From an uncultured Planctomycetota bacterium (GTDB lineage: Bacteria > Planctomycetota > Brocadiia > CAIUPP01): a stretch of DNA of 64,000 nt. Both the position numbers and the translations under genes were made by a program. How positions within the stretch are numbered: the stretch's first letter is position 1; each line of letters begins with the position of its first letter. The stretch lies in contig CAIUPP010000138.1 of assembly GCA_903901045.1 (NCBI GenBank), positions 23,561-87,560 of the forward strand, written 5' to 3'. Below are positions 7,236-14,578 of this stretch, piece by piece. A model generated the notes under the pieces. It made no database searches. It saw only the letters and a list, made by a program, of their open reading frames with translations, and was not told the DNA's origin.

Positions 7236-8420
7236 TCAAATCTGGGTGGCTCCGGATTGCTTGGGGCGCATTAGCTGGAACGCGGCGAGGACGCGCGCAA
7301 TTAAGAGAGGTTCGCTGGAAAAGTAGGCAGTGTTGGCTTGACTTCCCCGCTCGCGTTGAGGAACTACGTCGCAGGATACCAATAGTTGTTTATCGTCGCA
7401 GATCAAAAAGCCGTTTGCAAACGGCATCTTCGCGTACAACACAGCTTCCTTCCGTTTGTTCTTTAATGTCTCAAGCGGCTGCGGCAAAGGCTCATCTTCG
7501 GCCGTTACCGGCAGGAGGACTACGACTGAACGAGGAGTTTTAGTGCCGCTGATGTTCTTCAAGCCAAAATCCCGAATGGATTTGGCGATGTCCATGTCCA
7601 GTGATCGTGTTGCCCACAAGACGTTTTCTGACGACTCGCGAATCATGGTAGTTGCCAGGTCTACAAAATCTTGCCTCTTCGCCAATCGGATCGTAGCAAA
7701 GTTCATTTCCGCGCAAGTGTCCCAGCAGGAGTGGTCGGCGTCGACGGTTCCAGTAATCAAGTCGGACAGGCATTCTTTCCGACCGGCTGCAAGTGGCAGC
7801 CCAGCGGGAGGAACGATTTCCGCCACCAAGAAAAGCGGCACTCCAACCATGAAATAAATGTAAGCTGCGGGCGGAAAAGAATGCCAGAGGAACTGCACTA
7901 GGGCCCAATCACTGCCTGGGTTGACATAAAACTTCAATTTGTCGACAAGCCAGTCGGAGACGCCCTGAGGAGCCAACTCCAACAAGTGGGGGGCTATCTG
8001 CACCATAAACGTCTTGAAGAAGATGCATAAGGGCACGGAGACAATGAAGATGACTCCAACGACGCTCAAGGTACCGGAAATTGCCGCCTTTCCGTTAAAG
8101 CGCGTAATCAATCTCAGAAGGCATGGGGTCAAGGCACAGACTAGGAAGAGGTGGTTTGCGTGGGCAACCGGATTGCCGAAGATGTAGGAGAAGATGAAGA
8201 TTACGCCGACGTAAAGGGCCATCGTGAGCAGGGCAAATGGTAACCACAACTTCTTTACAAGAAAACCAAGACAACCAAGTCTGTCCTTCCGCCAAGGAAG
8301 GTAGATGAGTGCAAACGATGTAAAATACAGATGGAGGTAATCGAGAAGCGCCCCTAAACTCCTGGCGATCCAAGTGGTGATGGTGGCGAAATATCCAGGC
8401 GCACGCTGGTAAAGGTTCAT
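7236..8420 (-). CDS. Multi-pass membrane protein with C-terminal cytoplasmic domain, unknown function
   Basis: I do not recognise a named family. The 394-residue protein has about five hydrophobic segments in residues 1-215 (for example LLTMALYVGVIFIFSYIF and GTLSVVGVIFIVSVPLCIFF) and a soluble domain of about 170 residues. That domain runs ENVLWATRSLDMDIAKSI, then SVVVLLPV, then ANGFLICDDKQLLVSC, an order that resembles phospholipase-D-like folds in which the catalytic His-x-Lys is missing; this is a weak resemblance. It starts MNLYQRAPGY at 8420, 12 bp after the stop of a small membrane protein gene, forming a two-gene unit with lower GC than the phage genes around it. A phage cargo role such as exclusion or host-membrane sensing is inference. 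Confidence 0.7.
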   Translation of the reverse strand: MNLYQRAPGYFATITTWIARSLGALLDYLHLYFTSFALIYLPWRKDRLGCLGFLVKKLWLPFALLTMALYVGVIFIFSYIFGNPVAHANHLFLVCALTPCLLRLITRFNGKAAISGTLSVVGVIFIVSVPLCIFFKTFMVQIAPHLLELAPQGVSDWLVDKLKFYVNPGSDWALVQFLWHSFPPAAYIYFMVGVPLFLVAEIVPPAGLPLAAGRKECLSDLITGTVDADHSCWDTCAEMNFATIRLAKRQDFVDLATTMIRESSENVLWATRSLDMDIAKSIRDFGLKNISGTKTPRSVVVLLPVTAEDEPLPQPLETLKNKRKEAVLYAKMPFANGFLICDDKQLLVSCDVVPQRERGSQANTAYFSSEPLLIARVLAAFQLMRPKQSGATQI

Positions 8421-8432
8421 TGGCAGGCTGGG

Positions 8433-8603
8433 TTACTTGCGGAAACCAGCAACTGCCACAACTGTGGCAATCCCAGAACAAGCCAAGCGCAAGATACCAA
8501 TCGGCGTAGAAAGGGCCATGGCAAAGAACACCGCTAGTACAACCGTAGCCCAAGTGTTCGTCCAGAACCGCCGCTTGTTGCGTGTTTGCTGCAAAGTTCT
8601 CAC
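8433..8603 (-). CDS. Small two-helix membrane protein (56 aa)
   Basis: A GTG at 8603 with GGGGAG six bases upstream opens a 56-codon frame ending in TAA at 8433. The product starts VRTLQQTRNKRRFW, a basic cytoplasmic-type N-terminus, followed by two hydrophobic stretches (TWATVVLAVFFAMALS and LACSGIATVVAVAGF) and ends FRK. It lies 12 bp upstream of the 394-residue membrane protein, so the two are probably co-transcribed and may form a complex. No family is recognised. The strong ribosome-binding site, hydrophobic pattern and spacing are the evidence that it is real despite its size. Confidence 0.7.
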   Translation of the reverse strand: MRTLQQTRNKRRFWTNTWATVVLAVFFAMALSTPIGILRLACSGIATVVAVAGFRK

Positions 8604-8931
8604 CTTAGCTCCCCTGTGCTTTAAATGTCCGCTGTATTACTATTCGCCGGCTTGCGTCAAGACTTTAGCGAAAAACAGCCCCAATTACTGCAATAGAGAC
8701 AATATTGACGCCCCGGCCATAGCCAGCATCGTCAAGTAGTTATAAAGGGTTGCAACAGCGCCTGCACCTCTGCGCGTGGGGTGAAATGGACCATGGGTGA
8801 TACTTCTACCACCGCAAGCGCCTTTTTGTCAAGAGGATTTGTAGAAATTTCTGTGCCCAAGCACTACCCCCTTAGCTTACTCAAAGGCTCCTTCGAGTCA
8901 AGGACCTGGCCAATAAAGTTTACATACAGTA

Positions 8932-8943
8932 CATGCCGGCATG
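8932..8943. promoter_or_regulatory. Perfect 12-bp palindrome, operator candidate
   Basis: CATGCCGGCATG, flanked by ACAGTA on the left and CAGTACA on the right, lies 22 bp from the second direct repeat. It could bind a dimeric regulator; its target is unknown. Confidence 0.35.
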
Positions 8944-8964
8944 CAGTACAGCATTAGAACCGCT

Positions 8965-8991
8965 ACCCATATCAGGGTCCGTATACCATGA
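8965..8991 (+). repeat. 27-bp direct repeat, copy 2
   Basis: Matches 25 of 27 positions of the copy at 6941-6967, same orientation. Marks the right edge of the lower-GC segment. Confidence 0.85.
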
Positions 8992-9010
8992 AACCACGAT
9001 TGGCACGTTG

Positions 9011-9463
9011 CTACCCCCTCTCCGTTCTACCCACCTCTTGTACCTTGGGCGTGAAATCCGTTGTCGTTCCTGCCGCTCCCAATACGACGTCGTACAACTC
9101 CGCCAGCGCGCGATACATACACGCCTGCACCCGGCCCTTACTCACCCCCAGCCTCCCCGCCGCCTCGTTGAGCGAGCAGCCCAGCCCCCAGACGAGCATG
9201 GCGGAGAGGTATTCGCGGCTGGAGAGCCGCTCGCGGTAGACGTCCGCCAACCGCATGAGGCAGCGGCGGCCCTCGGAGGCCTCGCGCAGCGCCGCGCGCG
9301 CGGGTCCGTCGGGCAGGCGCTCGGCATGGGCGATGCCGATCCATTCCCGCCCGTTGCGCCCGAAATCGGGCGAGGGGAGCAGCGCCTCCACCTCGGCGCA
9401 GGGGTGGCCGGTATCCAGGCAGGTGCGGCAGTCGCAGGCGGCGCACAAAGCGGCATGGGACAT
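9011..9463 (-). CDS. Sigma-70 region 4-like HTH protein of phage type
   Basis: A 150-residue protein whose second half has LSSREYLSAMLVWGLGCSLNEAAGRLGVSKGRVQACMYRAL, a sigma-70 region 4/ArpU-like helix-turn-helix. The N-terminus (CAACDCRTCLDTGHPC) has five Cys that may bind a metal. Late-gene regulators of this size commonly lie just upstream of the terminase and head genes of phages, so control of the leftward head operon is a reasonable inference. AGGAG lies seven bases before the ATG at 9463. It is separated from the head genes by the two-gene membrane cassette. Confidence 0.65.
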   Translation of the reverse strand: MSHAALCAACDCRTCLDTGHPCAEVEALLPSPDFGRNGREWIGIAHAERLPDGPARAALREASEGRRCLMRLADVYRERLSSREYLSAMLVWGLGCSLNEAAGRLGVSKGRVQACMYRALAELYDVVLGAAGTTTDFTPKVQEVGRTERG

Positions 9464-9683
9464 GATGGTCTCCTTCTATGACGACAACGACTTGTGTCCA
9501 CAGATTCACACAGATGAACGCAGATGACGGCGGCTCAGGGTTACGGCAGCGGCGTTCGCCAGTTCGCTACTCGCTACTCAGTACTCTGCACTCACTACTC
9601 GCCTTCCCCCGCTTTCCTCAGTTCGCTACTCAGTGCTCACTGCTCTGCACTCACTACTCGCCGTTTACTGTCATCCGTGTGCA
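9464..9683. repeat. Word-like near-tandem repeat tract
   Basis: Two imperfect copies of a roughly 45-bp unit (AGTTCGCTACTCAGTACTCT-type, ending CACTCACTACTCGCC) lie at about 9558-9605 and 9620-9663. They are flanked by CACAGATTCACACAGATGAA (about 9500) and its near-complement GTGTCCATCTGTGGATAA (about 9688), which overlaps the end of the next gene. No gene is supported. Confidence 0.55.
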
Positions 9684-10427
9684 TCAGTGTCCATCTGTGG
9701 ATAACCCGTTATGAATCCGCCGCAGTTCCTCCACGCCCAGGTCGAAGGTGAGCTTGAGCGTGTACCCGCCGCGCCTGCCCTGCCTGCCGCGGGCGGCGTC
9801 GAGGGGGCGAGGCAGCCGTCGCAGCGTGAGCGGGATGTGCGCGATGCGCCCGCAAAGCCCCCGCACGAACTCCACCCCGCTGTTGATCTCCACGATGCTG
9901 TGCGCGCTGGAGGTGTCGATCTGCCATATGCCGGCGCAACTGACGCGCGGCAGCATGACCATGAGGCTGCCGATGAACCGGCATTCGCGGCGGTCGAGCA
10001 GTTCGCAGGGGCAATCGCGCTCGACCAGCGAACGCGCCGCCTCCGCGCAGTCGCACTTCATCTCCCCGCACCGGTCGCACAGCAGCCGCGCCGCGCGCCG
10101 ACCATCTCCTTTGCACTTCAGCACGCCCCCCTTGCCGTACAGCTTGCACGCCTGCGGGAAGAAGAGGCCCGGCTCCTCGGCGGGGAAAACGATGTCCAGC
10201 TCCCTGGGCTGCGCGCCGTACAGCTCCCGGATGACGGGGTAGGCGCGCAGGGAGTCCTCGTCGAATTTGAAGTGCCCGAGCTCCACGGGCGTCTGGACGC
10301 TGCGGTTGTTGCGTCGGAAGAGGCGGCGCTCACCCAGGCGGATGCGTCCCAGCCGCGGCAGCCGCCGAAGCTGGGTGAGCTGCTGAATGCGGTTGAGTCC
10401 CCACTGCGTGTTACGATGCTGCTGCAT
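9684..10427 (-). CDS. Gp3-like recombination directionality factor family protein
   Basis: This 247-residue protein matches the layout of the phage family named after phiC31 Gp3: YGAQPRELDIVFPAEEPGLFFPQ, then KCKGDG, a Cys cluster (CDRCGEMKCDC, ERDCPCELLD), LMVMLPRVSCAGIWQIDTSS, SIVEINSGVEFV and RIAHIPLTLRR. In serine-integrase phages such factors switch the integrase to excision; many relatives are of unknown role. The Cys pairs suggest zinc binding. The start MQQHRNTQWG at 10427 has GGAGGG eight bases upstream. No serine integrase is visible in the window, so its partner would lie elsewhere or be lost. The last codons (GLSTDGH) read into a repeat-like tract, so the C-terminus may have been altered. 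Confidence 0.7.
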   Translation of the reverse strand: MQQHRNTQWGLNRIQQLTQLRRLPRLGRIRLGERRLFRRNNRSVQTPVELGHFKFDEDSLRAYPVIRELYGAQPRELDIVFPAEEPGLFFPQACKLYGKGGVLKCKGDGRRAARLLCDRCGEMKCDCAEAARSLVERDCPCELLDRRECRFIGSLMVMLPRVSCAGIWQIDTSSAHSIVEINSGVEFVRGLCGRIAHIPLTLRRLPRPLDAARGRQGRRGGYTLKLTFDLGVEELRRIHNGLSTDGH

Positions 10428-10692
10428 GACTGCGCCCTCCTTCATAAGGAGCCCCCTGTGAAACGCGACGCCACGCGGCGTCACGGTCGATGAGTTGATA
10501 TGAACTGTCCAATTTTGGGCGGTTCAGGGTGAGCAACTGCGGCACAGACTGTCCCGGAAATCGACACCTTGCGGCTAATCCCCGTTTCCAGCGCCTCATG
10601 GCGCGAACGCACCCCCGGCCACTTTGGGCTTGACAGAAGATTGGCATTTGTTAGGATAGCCGGCAGGTGCGGGGGGCGGCTGGCGGCACAAT

Positions 10693-10773
10693 CTAGGGGA
10701 TTCCCGTCCGTACGGATTCCAGTTGTCGGGTAATTTCTGCGCATATGGCGGAAATGTGCGGTCGTGCGATCAT
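10693..10773 (-). CDS. Possible 26-residue leader peptide
   Basis: ATG at 10773 with GGAGG seven bases upstream opens a 26-codon frame (MIARPHISAICAEITRQLES...) ending TAG at 10693. It is the first frame after the leftward phage promoter. The strong ribosome site is the only evidence; function unknown. Confidence 0.35.
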   Translation of the reverse strand: MIARPHISAICAEITRQLESVRTGIP

Positions 10774-10815
10774 GGGTTGCCTCCGTCCCTGCGACTTGGC
10801 GGCCTCTCGCGCCTC

Positions 10816-10868
10816 TTGACAGGAGGATAGCGTATATATTACCATTTGTCAATAGGCAACGGTAATAT
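10816..10868. promoter_or_regulatory. Divergent overlapping promoters and operator dyad of the phage switch
   Basis: Leftward promoter: TTGACA (complement of 10847-10852), 17-bp spacer, TATCCT (complement of 10824-10829). Rightward candidate: TTGACA at 10816-10821 with TACCAT 18 bp on. A dyad ATATTACC (10836-10843)/GGTAATAT (10861-10868) covers both, so a repressor bound here could block each promoter. Confidence 0.7.
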
Positions 10869-10902
10869 TTTTCCACTCACGCCGGAAATAGGGCGTACCT
10901 GA

Positions 10903-11514
10903 TTGAAAGAGTGCGGCATACAGGCGCGGCTGGCTGAGCTCCGCAAGCACGTGGGAGAGGCCGGGGCCTCGTTGGCGGAATTTGCCCGGCTGACGGGGAT
11001 CGAGCGCCGCCTGCTGGCGCGCTACGAGAAGGATGTCGCCCCCTCCGCGGATAACGTCGCGAAGATCGTGAAAGGGACGCGCTGCTCCGCCGCCTGGCTG
11101 CTCACCGGCGAGGGGCAGATGTTTCAGGAAGAGGGGACGCGCCCGCAGCGAGTGCCCGTCGTGGCCACCGCCAGCGGCGCGGGTGCCGCCCGCGTGGCCT
11201 TCACCGACCACGGGCGCGAGGAGCGCCGCATGACCCTCCCCTCCGATGCGCACCTGGTGCAGGTGACCGGCGACAGCATGGTCCCCATCGCCGTCAGCGG
11301 GCAGTTCGTCTGGGTCTCCAACGAGTCCCCCGTCAACGGCGACCTCGCCCTCATCGAGCTGCCCGACGACGAGGTGCTCTTCAAGCGCGTCTATCTCGCC
11401 GGCAACATGCTCCAGTGCATCAGCATCAACCAGGACCCCCGCTACGCCCCGATGATGATCCACCGCAAGGACGTCCGGCGCGTGCGGAAAGTCCTCGGCA
11501 CCTGGTACGGATAG
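10903..11514 (+). CDS. S24/LexA-like phage repressor (CI type)
   Basis: A 203-residue repressor with an N-terminal XRE-like helix-turn-helix (SLAEFARLTGIERRLLARYEKD, about residues 25-60) and a C-terminal S24 peptidase domain (about 85-200). The catalytic Ser is in VTGDSMVPIAVSGQF and the general-base Lys in EVLFKRVYL; a candidate Ala-Gly self-cleavage site lies in TASGAGAA. Such proteins keep a prophage silent and cleave themselves with RecA during DNA damage. It reads away from the leftward lytic operon with the shared operator at 10836-10868. The start is a TTG at 10903, the first good codon in frame; the ribosome site is weak. It converges on ppdK across a shared terminator. Confidence 0.85.
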   Translation: MKECGIQARLAELRKHVGEAGASLAEFARLTGIERRLLARYEKDVAPSADNVAKIVKGTRCSAAWLLTGEGQMFQEEGTRPQRVPVVATASGAGAARVAFTDHGREERRMTLPSDAHLVQVTGDSMVPIAVSGQFVWVSNESPVNGDLALIELPDDEVLFKRVYLAGNMLQCISINQDPRYAPMMIHRKDVRRVRKVLGTWYG

Positions 11515-11550
11515 CCCGCCCCCTGCCCTCGCACCTGATCCCCAAACGAA

Positions 11551-11583
11551 AACGCCCGGAAGGATGGATTCCTCCCGGGCGTT
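11551..11583. terminator. Bidirectional terminator between repressor and ppdK
   Basis: AACGCCCGGAAGGA pairs with TCCTCCCGGGCGTT around a short loop; on the minus strand the stem is followed by TTTTCG. It lies in the 90-bp gap between convergent genes. Confidence 0.7.
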
Positions 11584-11604
11584 TCGCCTCGTCGAACGAC
11601 TCGC

Positions 11605-14328
11605 TTACTTCTTCGCCCTCTTCTCTTCGAGCGCGGCATGGGCGGCGGCCAGCCGGGCGATGGGCACGCGGAACGGGGAGCAGCTCACGTAGGTCAGCCC
11701 GGTCCGGTGGCAGAACTTCACCGAGGCGGGGTCGCCTCCCTGCTCGCCGCAGATGCCCACCTTCAGGTTCGGCCGGGTGGCGCGGCCCTTGGTCACGGAC
11801 ATCTCGATCAACTGCCCGATGCCATCCTGGTCGATGGTCTGGAACGGGTCGGCGTCGAGGATCTTCTTATCCAGGTAGTCGCCGAGGAACCCGCCGATAT
11901 CGTCGCGGCTGAAGCCGAAACCCATCTGCGTCAGGTCGTTCGTGCCGAAGCTGAAGAACTCGCTGGACTTGGCCATGCGGTCGGCCAGCAGCGCGGCGCG
12001 GGGAATCTCGATCATCGTGCCGTAGTGGTACTCGATGGCGCTGAGCTTGAACTTCTTGAGCACCTCGGCGTAGACGCGGTCGACGATCTTCTTGGTGAAA
12101 TCGCATTCGCGCACGTCGCAGGTGACCGGCACCATGATCTCCGGCTTGACCTTCTTGCCCTTCTTGAGCAATTCGGCGGCGGCCTCGAAGATGGCGCGGA
12201 CCTGCATCTCGGTGACTTCGGGGTAGGTGATGCCGAGGCGGACGCCGCGGTGCCCCATCATCGGGTTGGACTCGTGCAGCGCCTCGCCGCGCGCCTTGAC
12301 GGCGGCGGGGGTGATGCCGAGCGCCTTGGCCAGCTCGGCCTGCTTTTCCTTCCCCTGCGGAACGAACTCGTGAAGGGGCGGGTCGAGCAGGCGGATGGTC
12401 ACCGGCAGCCCTTCCATGGCTTCCAGCGTCGCCTTGATATCCTTCTTGACGTACTTGAACAGCTCGTTGACGGCCTTCGCGCGCTCCGCGGGGGTGTTGC
12501 TGAGGATCATCTTGCGAAGGACGAAGAGGGCGTCGTCGGAGCCCTTGCCGTAGAACATGTGCTCGGTGCGGAAGAGGCCGATTCCCTCGGCGCCGAAAGC
12601 GCGGGCGATCTTGGCGTCGGCGGGCGTATCAGCATTCGTGCGGACGCCCAGAGTGCGCTTGGTGTCCACGATCTTCATGAACTGCTGGAAACGCGGGTTC
12701 TCGGTGGCGTCGATCATCGCCAGCGCGCCGGAGTAGACGAATCCGCGCGTGCCGTTGAGGGTGAACGTGTCCCCTTCCTTGAAGCTCTTGCCGTCGACCA
12801 CGAGCTTGCGCGTCTTGGCGTCGACGTGGATAGCGCCGGCCCCCACGATGCAGCACTTGCCCCAGCCGCGGGCGACGAGCGCCGCGTGGCTGGTCATGCC
12901 GCCGCGAGCGGTGAGGATGCCGACCGCCGCGCGCATGCCTTCGACGTCTTCCGGGTTGGTCTCTTCGCGCACGAGGATGACCGCTTTGCCCTTCTTGGTC
13001 CAGGCCACGGCTTCCTCGGCGGTGAAGACGATCTGTCCCACCGCGCCGCCGGGGCCGGCGGGCAACCCCTTGGCGACCGGCTTGACCTTCTTCTCGGCGT
13101 TCGGGTCGACGATCGGGTGGAGCAACTCATCCAACTGCGCCGGGTCGACGCGCAGCACCGCCGTCTCCTCGTCGATCAGCTTCTCGGCCAGCATATCCAT
13201 CGCCATGTTCAGGGCGGCGGTTCCGGTGCGCTTGCCGTTGCGGCACTGGAGCATGTACAGCTTGCCTTCCTGGATGGTGAACTCGATGTCCTGCATGTCG
13301 TGGTAATGCTGTTCCAGGCGGGCGCGGATGTCGCAGATCTGCTTGTACAGACCCGGCATGGCTTCCTGCAGCGACTTGAGGTGACGGTTCTGGTCGTTCT
13401 TCGTGTCGTTGTTCAGCGGGTTCGGGGTGCGGATGCCGGCGACCACGTCTTCGCCCTGCGCGTTGACGAGCCACTCGCCGTAGAACTTGTTCTCGCCGGT
13501 GGCGGGGTTGCGGGTGAAGGCGACGCCCGTCGCGCTGCTCTCCCCCATGTTGCCGAAGACCATGGACTGCACGGTGACCGCGGTGCCCCACTCATCCGGG
13601 ATCCCTTCGATGCGGCGGTAGGAGACGGCGCGCTTGCCGTTCCAGCTCTTGAACACCGCGCCGATGCCACCCCAAAGCTGCTCCTTGGGATCGTCCGGGA
13701 AGTCCTTGCCGAGCACCTTCTTGACGCGCTTCTTGAACTGCGCCACCAGCTCCTTCAGGTCGTCCACCGTCAGATCGGTATCGCTCTTGTAGCCCTTCTT
13801 GCGCTTCACGTCGCCGAGGAGCTCGTCGAGCTGCTTCCGGATGCCTTCCCCTTCGGCCGGCTCGATCCCCTCCGCCTTCTCCATCACCACGTCGGAGTAC
13901 ATCATAATGAGGCGGCGGTAGGCGTCCCACACGAAGCGCTCGTTGCCGGTCTTCTTCACCAGACCCGGGATGGTGCGCGAGGTGAGGCCGACGTTGAGGA
14001 CGGTCTCCATCATGCCCGGCATGGACTTGCGCGCGCCGGAGCGGCAGCTCACCAGCAGCGGGTTGGCCGCATCGCCATACCCCATCCCCATCACCTTCTC
14101 GGTGTTGCGCAGGTTCTCTTCGACCTGGGCGGCGAGCTCGGCGGGGTAGTTGCACTTGTTCTGGTAGTACACCGTGCACAGCTCGGTGGTGAGGGTGAAA
14201 CCGGGGGGCACCGGCAGGCCGATGTTGGCCATTTCCGCCAGGTTGGCTCCCTTGCCGCCGAGCAGGTTCTTCATGTCCGCGCGGCCTTCCGCCTTGCCGC
14301 CGCCGAAGAAATAGACATACTTCGCCAT
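11605..14328 (-). CDS. ppdK: Pyruvate, phosphate dikinase
   Basis: A 907-residue protein of the usual length for the enzyme that interconverts pyruvate + ATP + Pi with phosphoenolpyruvate + AMP + PPi in the cytoplasm. It has the N-terminal ATP-grasp start YVYFFGGGKAEG and GGKGANLAEM, the phosphohistidine domain GGMTSHAALVARGWGKCC with its catalytic His, and the PEP/pyruvate barrel ending CGEQGGDP and YVSCSPFRVPIARL with the catalytic Cys. AGGAGA precedes ATG 14328 by seven bases; the frame is open further up through non-coding sequence. It converges on the phage repressor, which marks the likely edge of the prophage region. The PPi-linked enzyme suggests gluconeogenic or PPi-saving glycolysis. 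Confidence 0.97.
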   Translation of the reverse strand: MAKYVYFFGGGKAEGRADMKNLLGGKGANLAEMANIGLPVPPGFTLTTELCTVYYQNKCNYPAELAAQVEENLRNTEKVMGMGYGDAANPLLVSCRSGARKSMPGMMETVLNVGLTSRTIPGLVKKTGNERFVWDAYRRLIMMYSDVVMEKAEGIEPAEGEGIRKQLDELLGDVKRKKGYKSDTDLTVDDLKELVAQFKKRVKKVLGKDFPDDPKEQLWGGIGAVFKSWNGKRAVSYRRIEGIPDEWGTAVTVQSMVFGNMGESSATGVAFTRNPATGENKFYGEWLVNAQGEDVVAGIRTPNPLNNDTKNDQNRHLKSLQEAMPGLYKQICDIRARLEQHYHDMQDIEFTIQEGKLYMLQCRNGKRTGTAALNMAMDMLAEKLIDEETAVLRVDPAQLDELLHPIVDPNAEKKVKPVAKGLPAGPGGAVGQIVFTAEEAVAWTKKGKAVILVREETNPEDVEGMRAAVGILTARGGMTSHAALVARGWGKCCIVGAGAIHVDAKTRKLVVDGKSFKEGDTFTLNGTRGFVYSGALAMIDATENPRFQQFMKIVDTKRTLGVRTNADTPADAKIARAFGAEGIGLFRTEHMFYGKGSDDALFVLRKMILSNTPAERAKAVNELFKYVKKDIKATLEAMEGLPVTIRLLDPPLHEFVPQGKEKQAELAKALGITPAAVKARGEALHESNPMMGHRGVRLGITYPEVTEMQVRAIFEAAAELLKKGKKVKPEIMVPVTCDVRECDFTKKIVDRVYAEVLKKFKLSAIEYHYGTMIEIPRAALLADRMAKSSEFFSFGTNDLTQMGFGFSRDDIGGFLGDYLDKKILDADPFQTIDQDGIGQLIEMSVTKGRATRPNLKVGICGEQGGDPASVKFCHRTGLTYVSCSPFRVPIARLAAAHAALEEKRAKK

Positions 14329-14461
14329 AGGAATCTCTCCTCTAAACCAAGAATTGCGGCGCGCTTTCAACGGAGGGCACCGCGTTGGGAACTGGGCGCG
14401 AAGAAGCTCCAAAGATAACACAATGGAGGGGGATTTTCAATTGAAGGAACGGCAACGGGGT

Positions 14462-14578
14462 GAACCGCCAAGACGCCAAGGGCGCCAAGAACGGAGACCA
14501 GGTTAACGGCAATGCAGCACGAACCAGTTTCAGTAACCCCGAATTGCCTTTCTTGGCGATCTTGGCGCCTTGGCGGTT
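14462..14578. repeat. Long imperfect inverted repeat between ppdK and the MFS gene
   Basis: AACCGCCAAGACGCCAAGG near 14463 is the near-complement of CTTGGCGCCTTGGCGGTTAA near 14562-14581. The right arm overlaps the stop codon of the MFS gene and could fold in its transcript. Confidence 0.6.

Larger units (their letters stand above)
8604..9010. other. Intergenic upstream region of the membrane cassette
   Basis: No gene seen. A weak minus-strand promoter is possible (TTGACG at about 8658-8653 and TAATAC at about 8637-8632, spacing 15). It also holds the CATGCCGGCATG palindrome (8932-8943) and the second 27-bp direct repeat (8965-8991). Confidence 0.4.
10428..10902. other. Leader region between repressor and leftward operon
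   Basis: Apart from the small frame at 10693-10773 and the promoter/operator at 10816-10868, no gene is supported. An 80-codon minus frame ending at 10411 overlaps the directionality-factor start and lacks a good ribosome site. Confidence 0.45.

Noticed and set aside
7013..7543. 176-codon plus-strand frame before and over the membrane protein gene
   Set aside because: Unnatural Ser/Arg composition, ribosome site too close to the start, and overlap with a better-supported minus-strand gene.
9464..9683. CRISPR array
   Set aside because: Units are only two, degenerate and without unique spacers. No cas genes are present in the window.
10481..10876. 131-codon minus frame in the phage control region
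   Set aside because: Its start lies upstream of the leftward promoter's expected transcription start, and it has no ribosome site.
11638..14418. 926-codon plus-strand frame opposite ppdK
   Set aside because: Its composition mirrors the GC-rich third positions of ppdK, and only the minus frame has conserved motifs.
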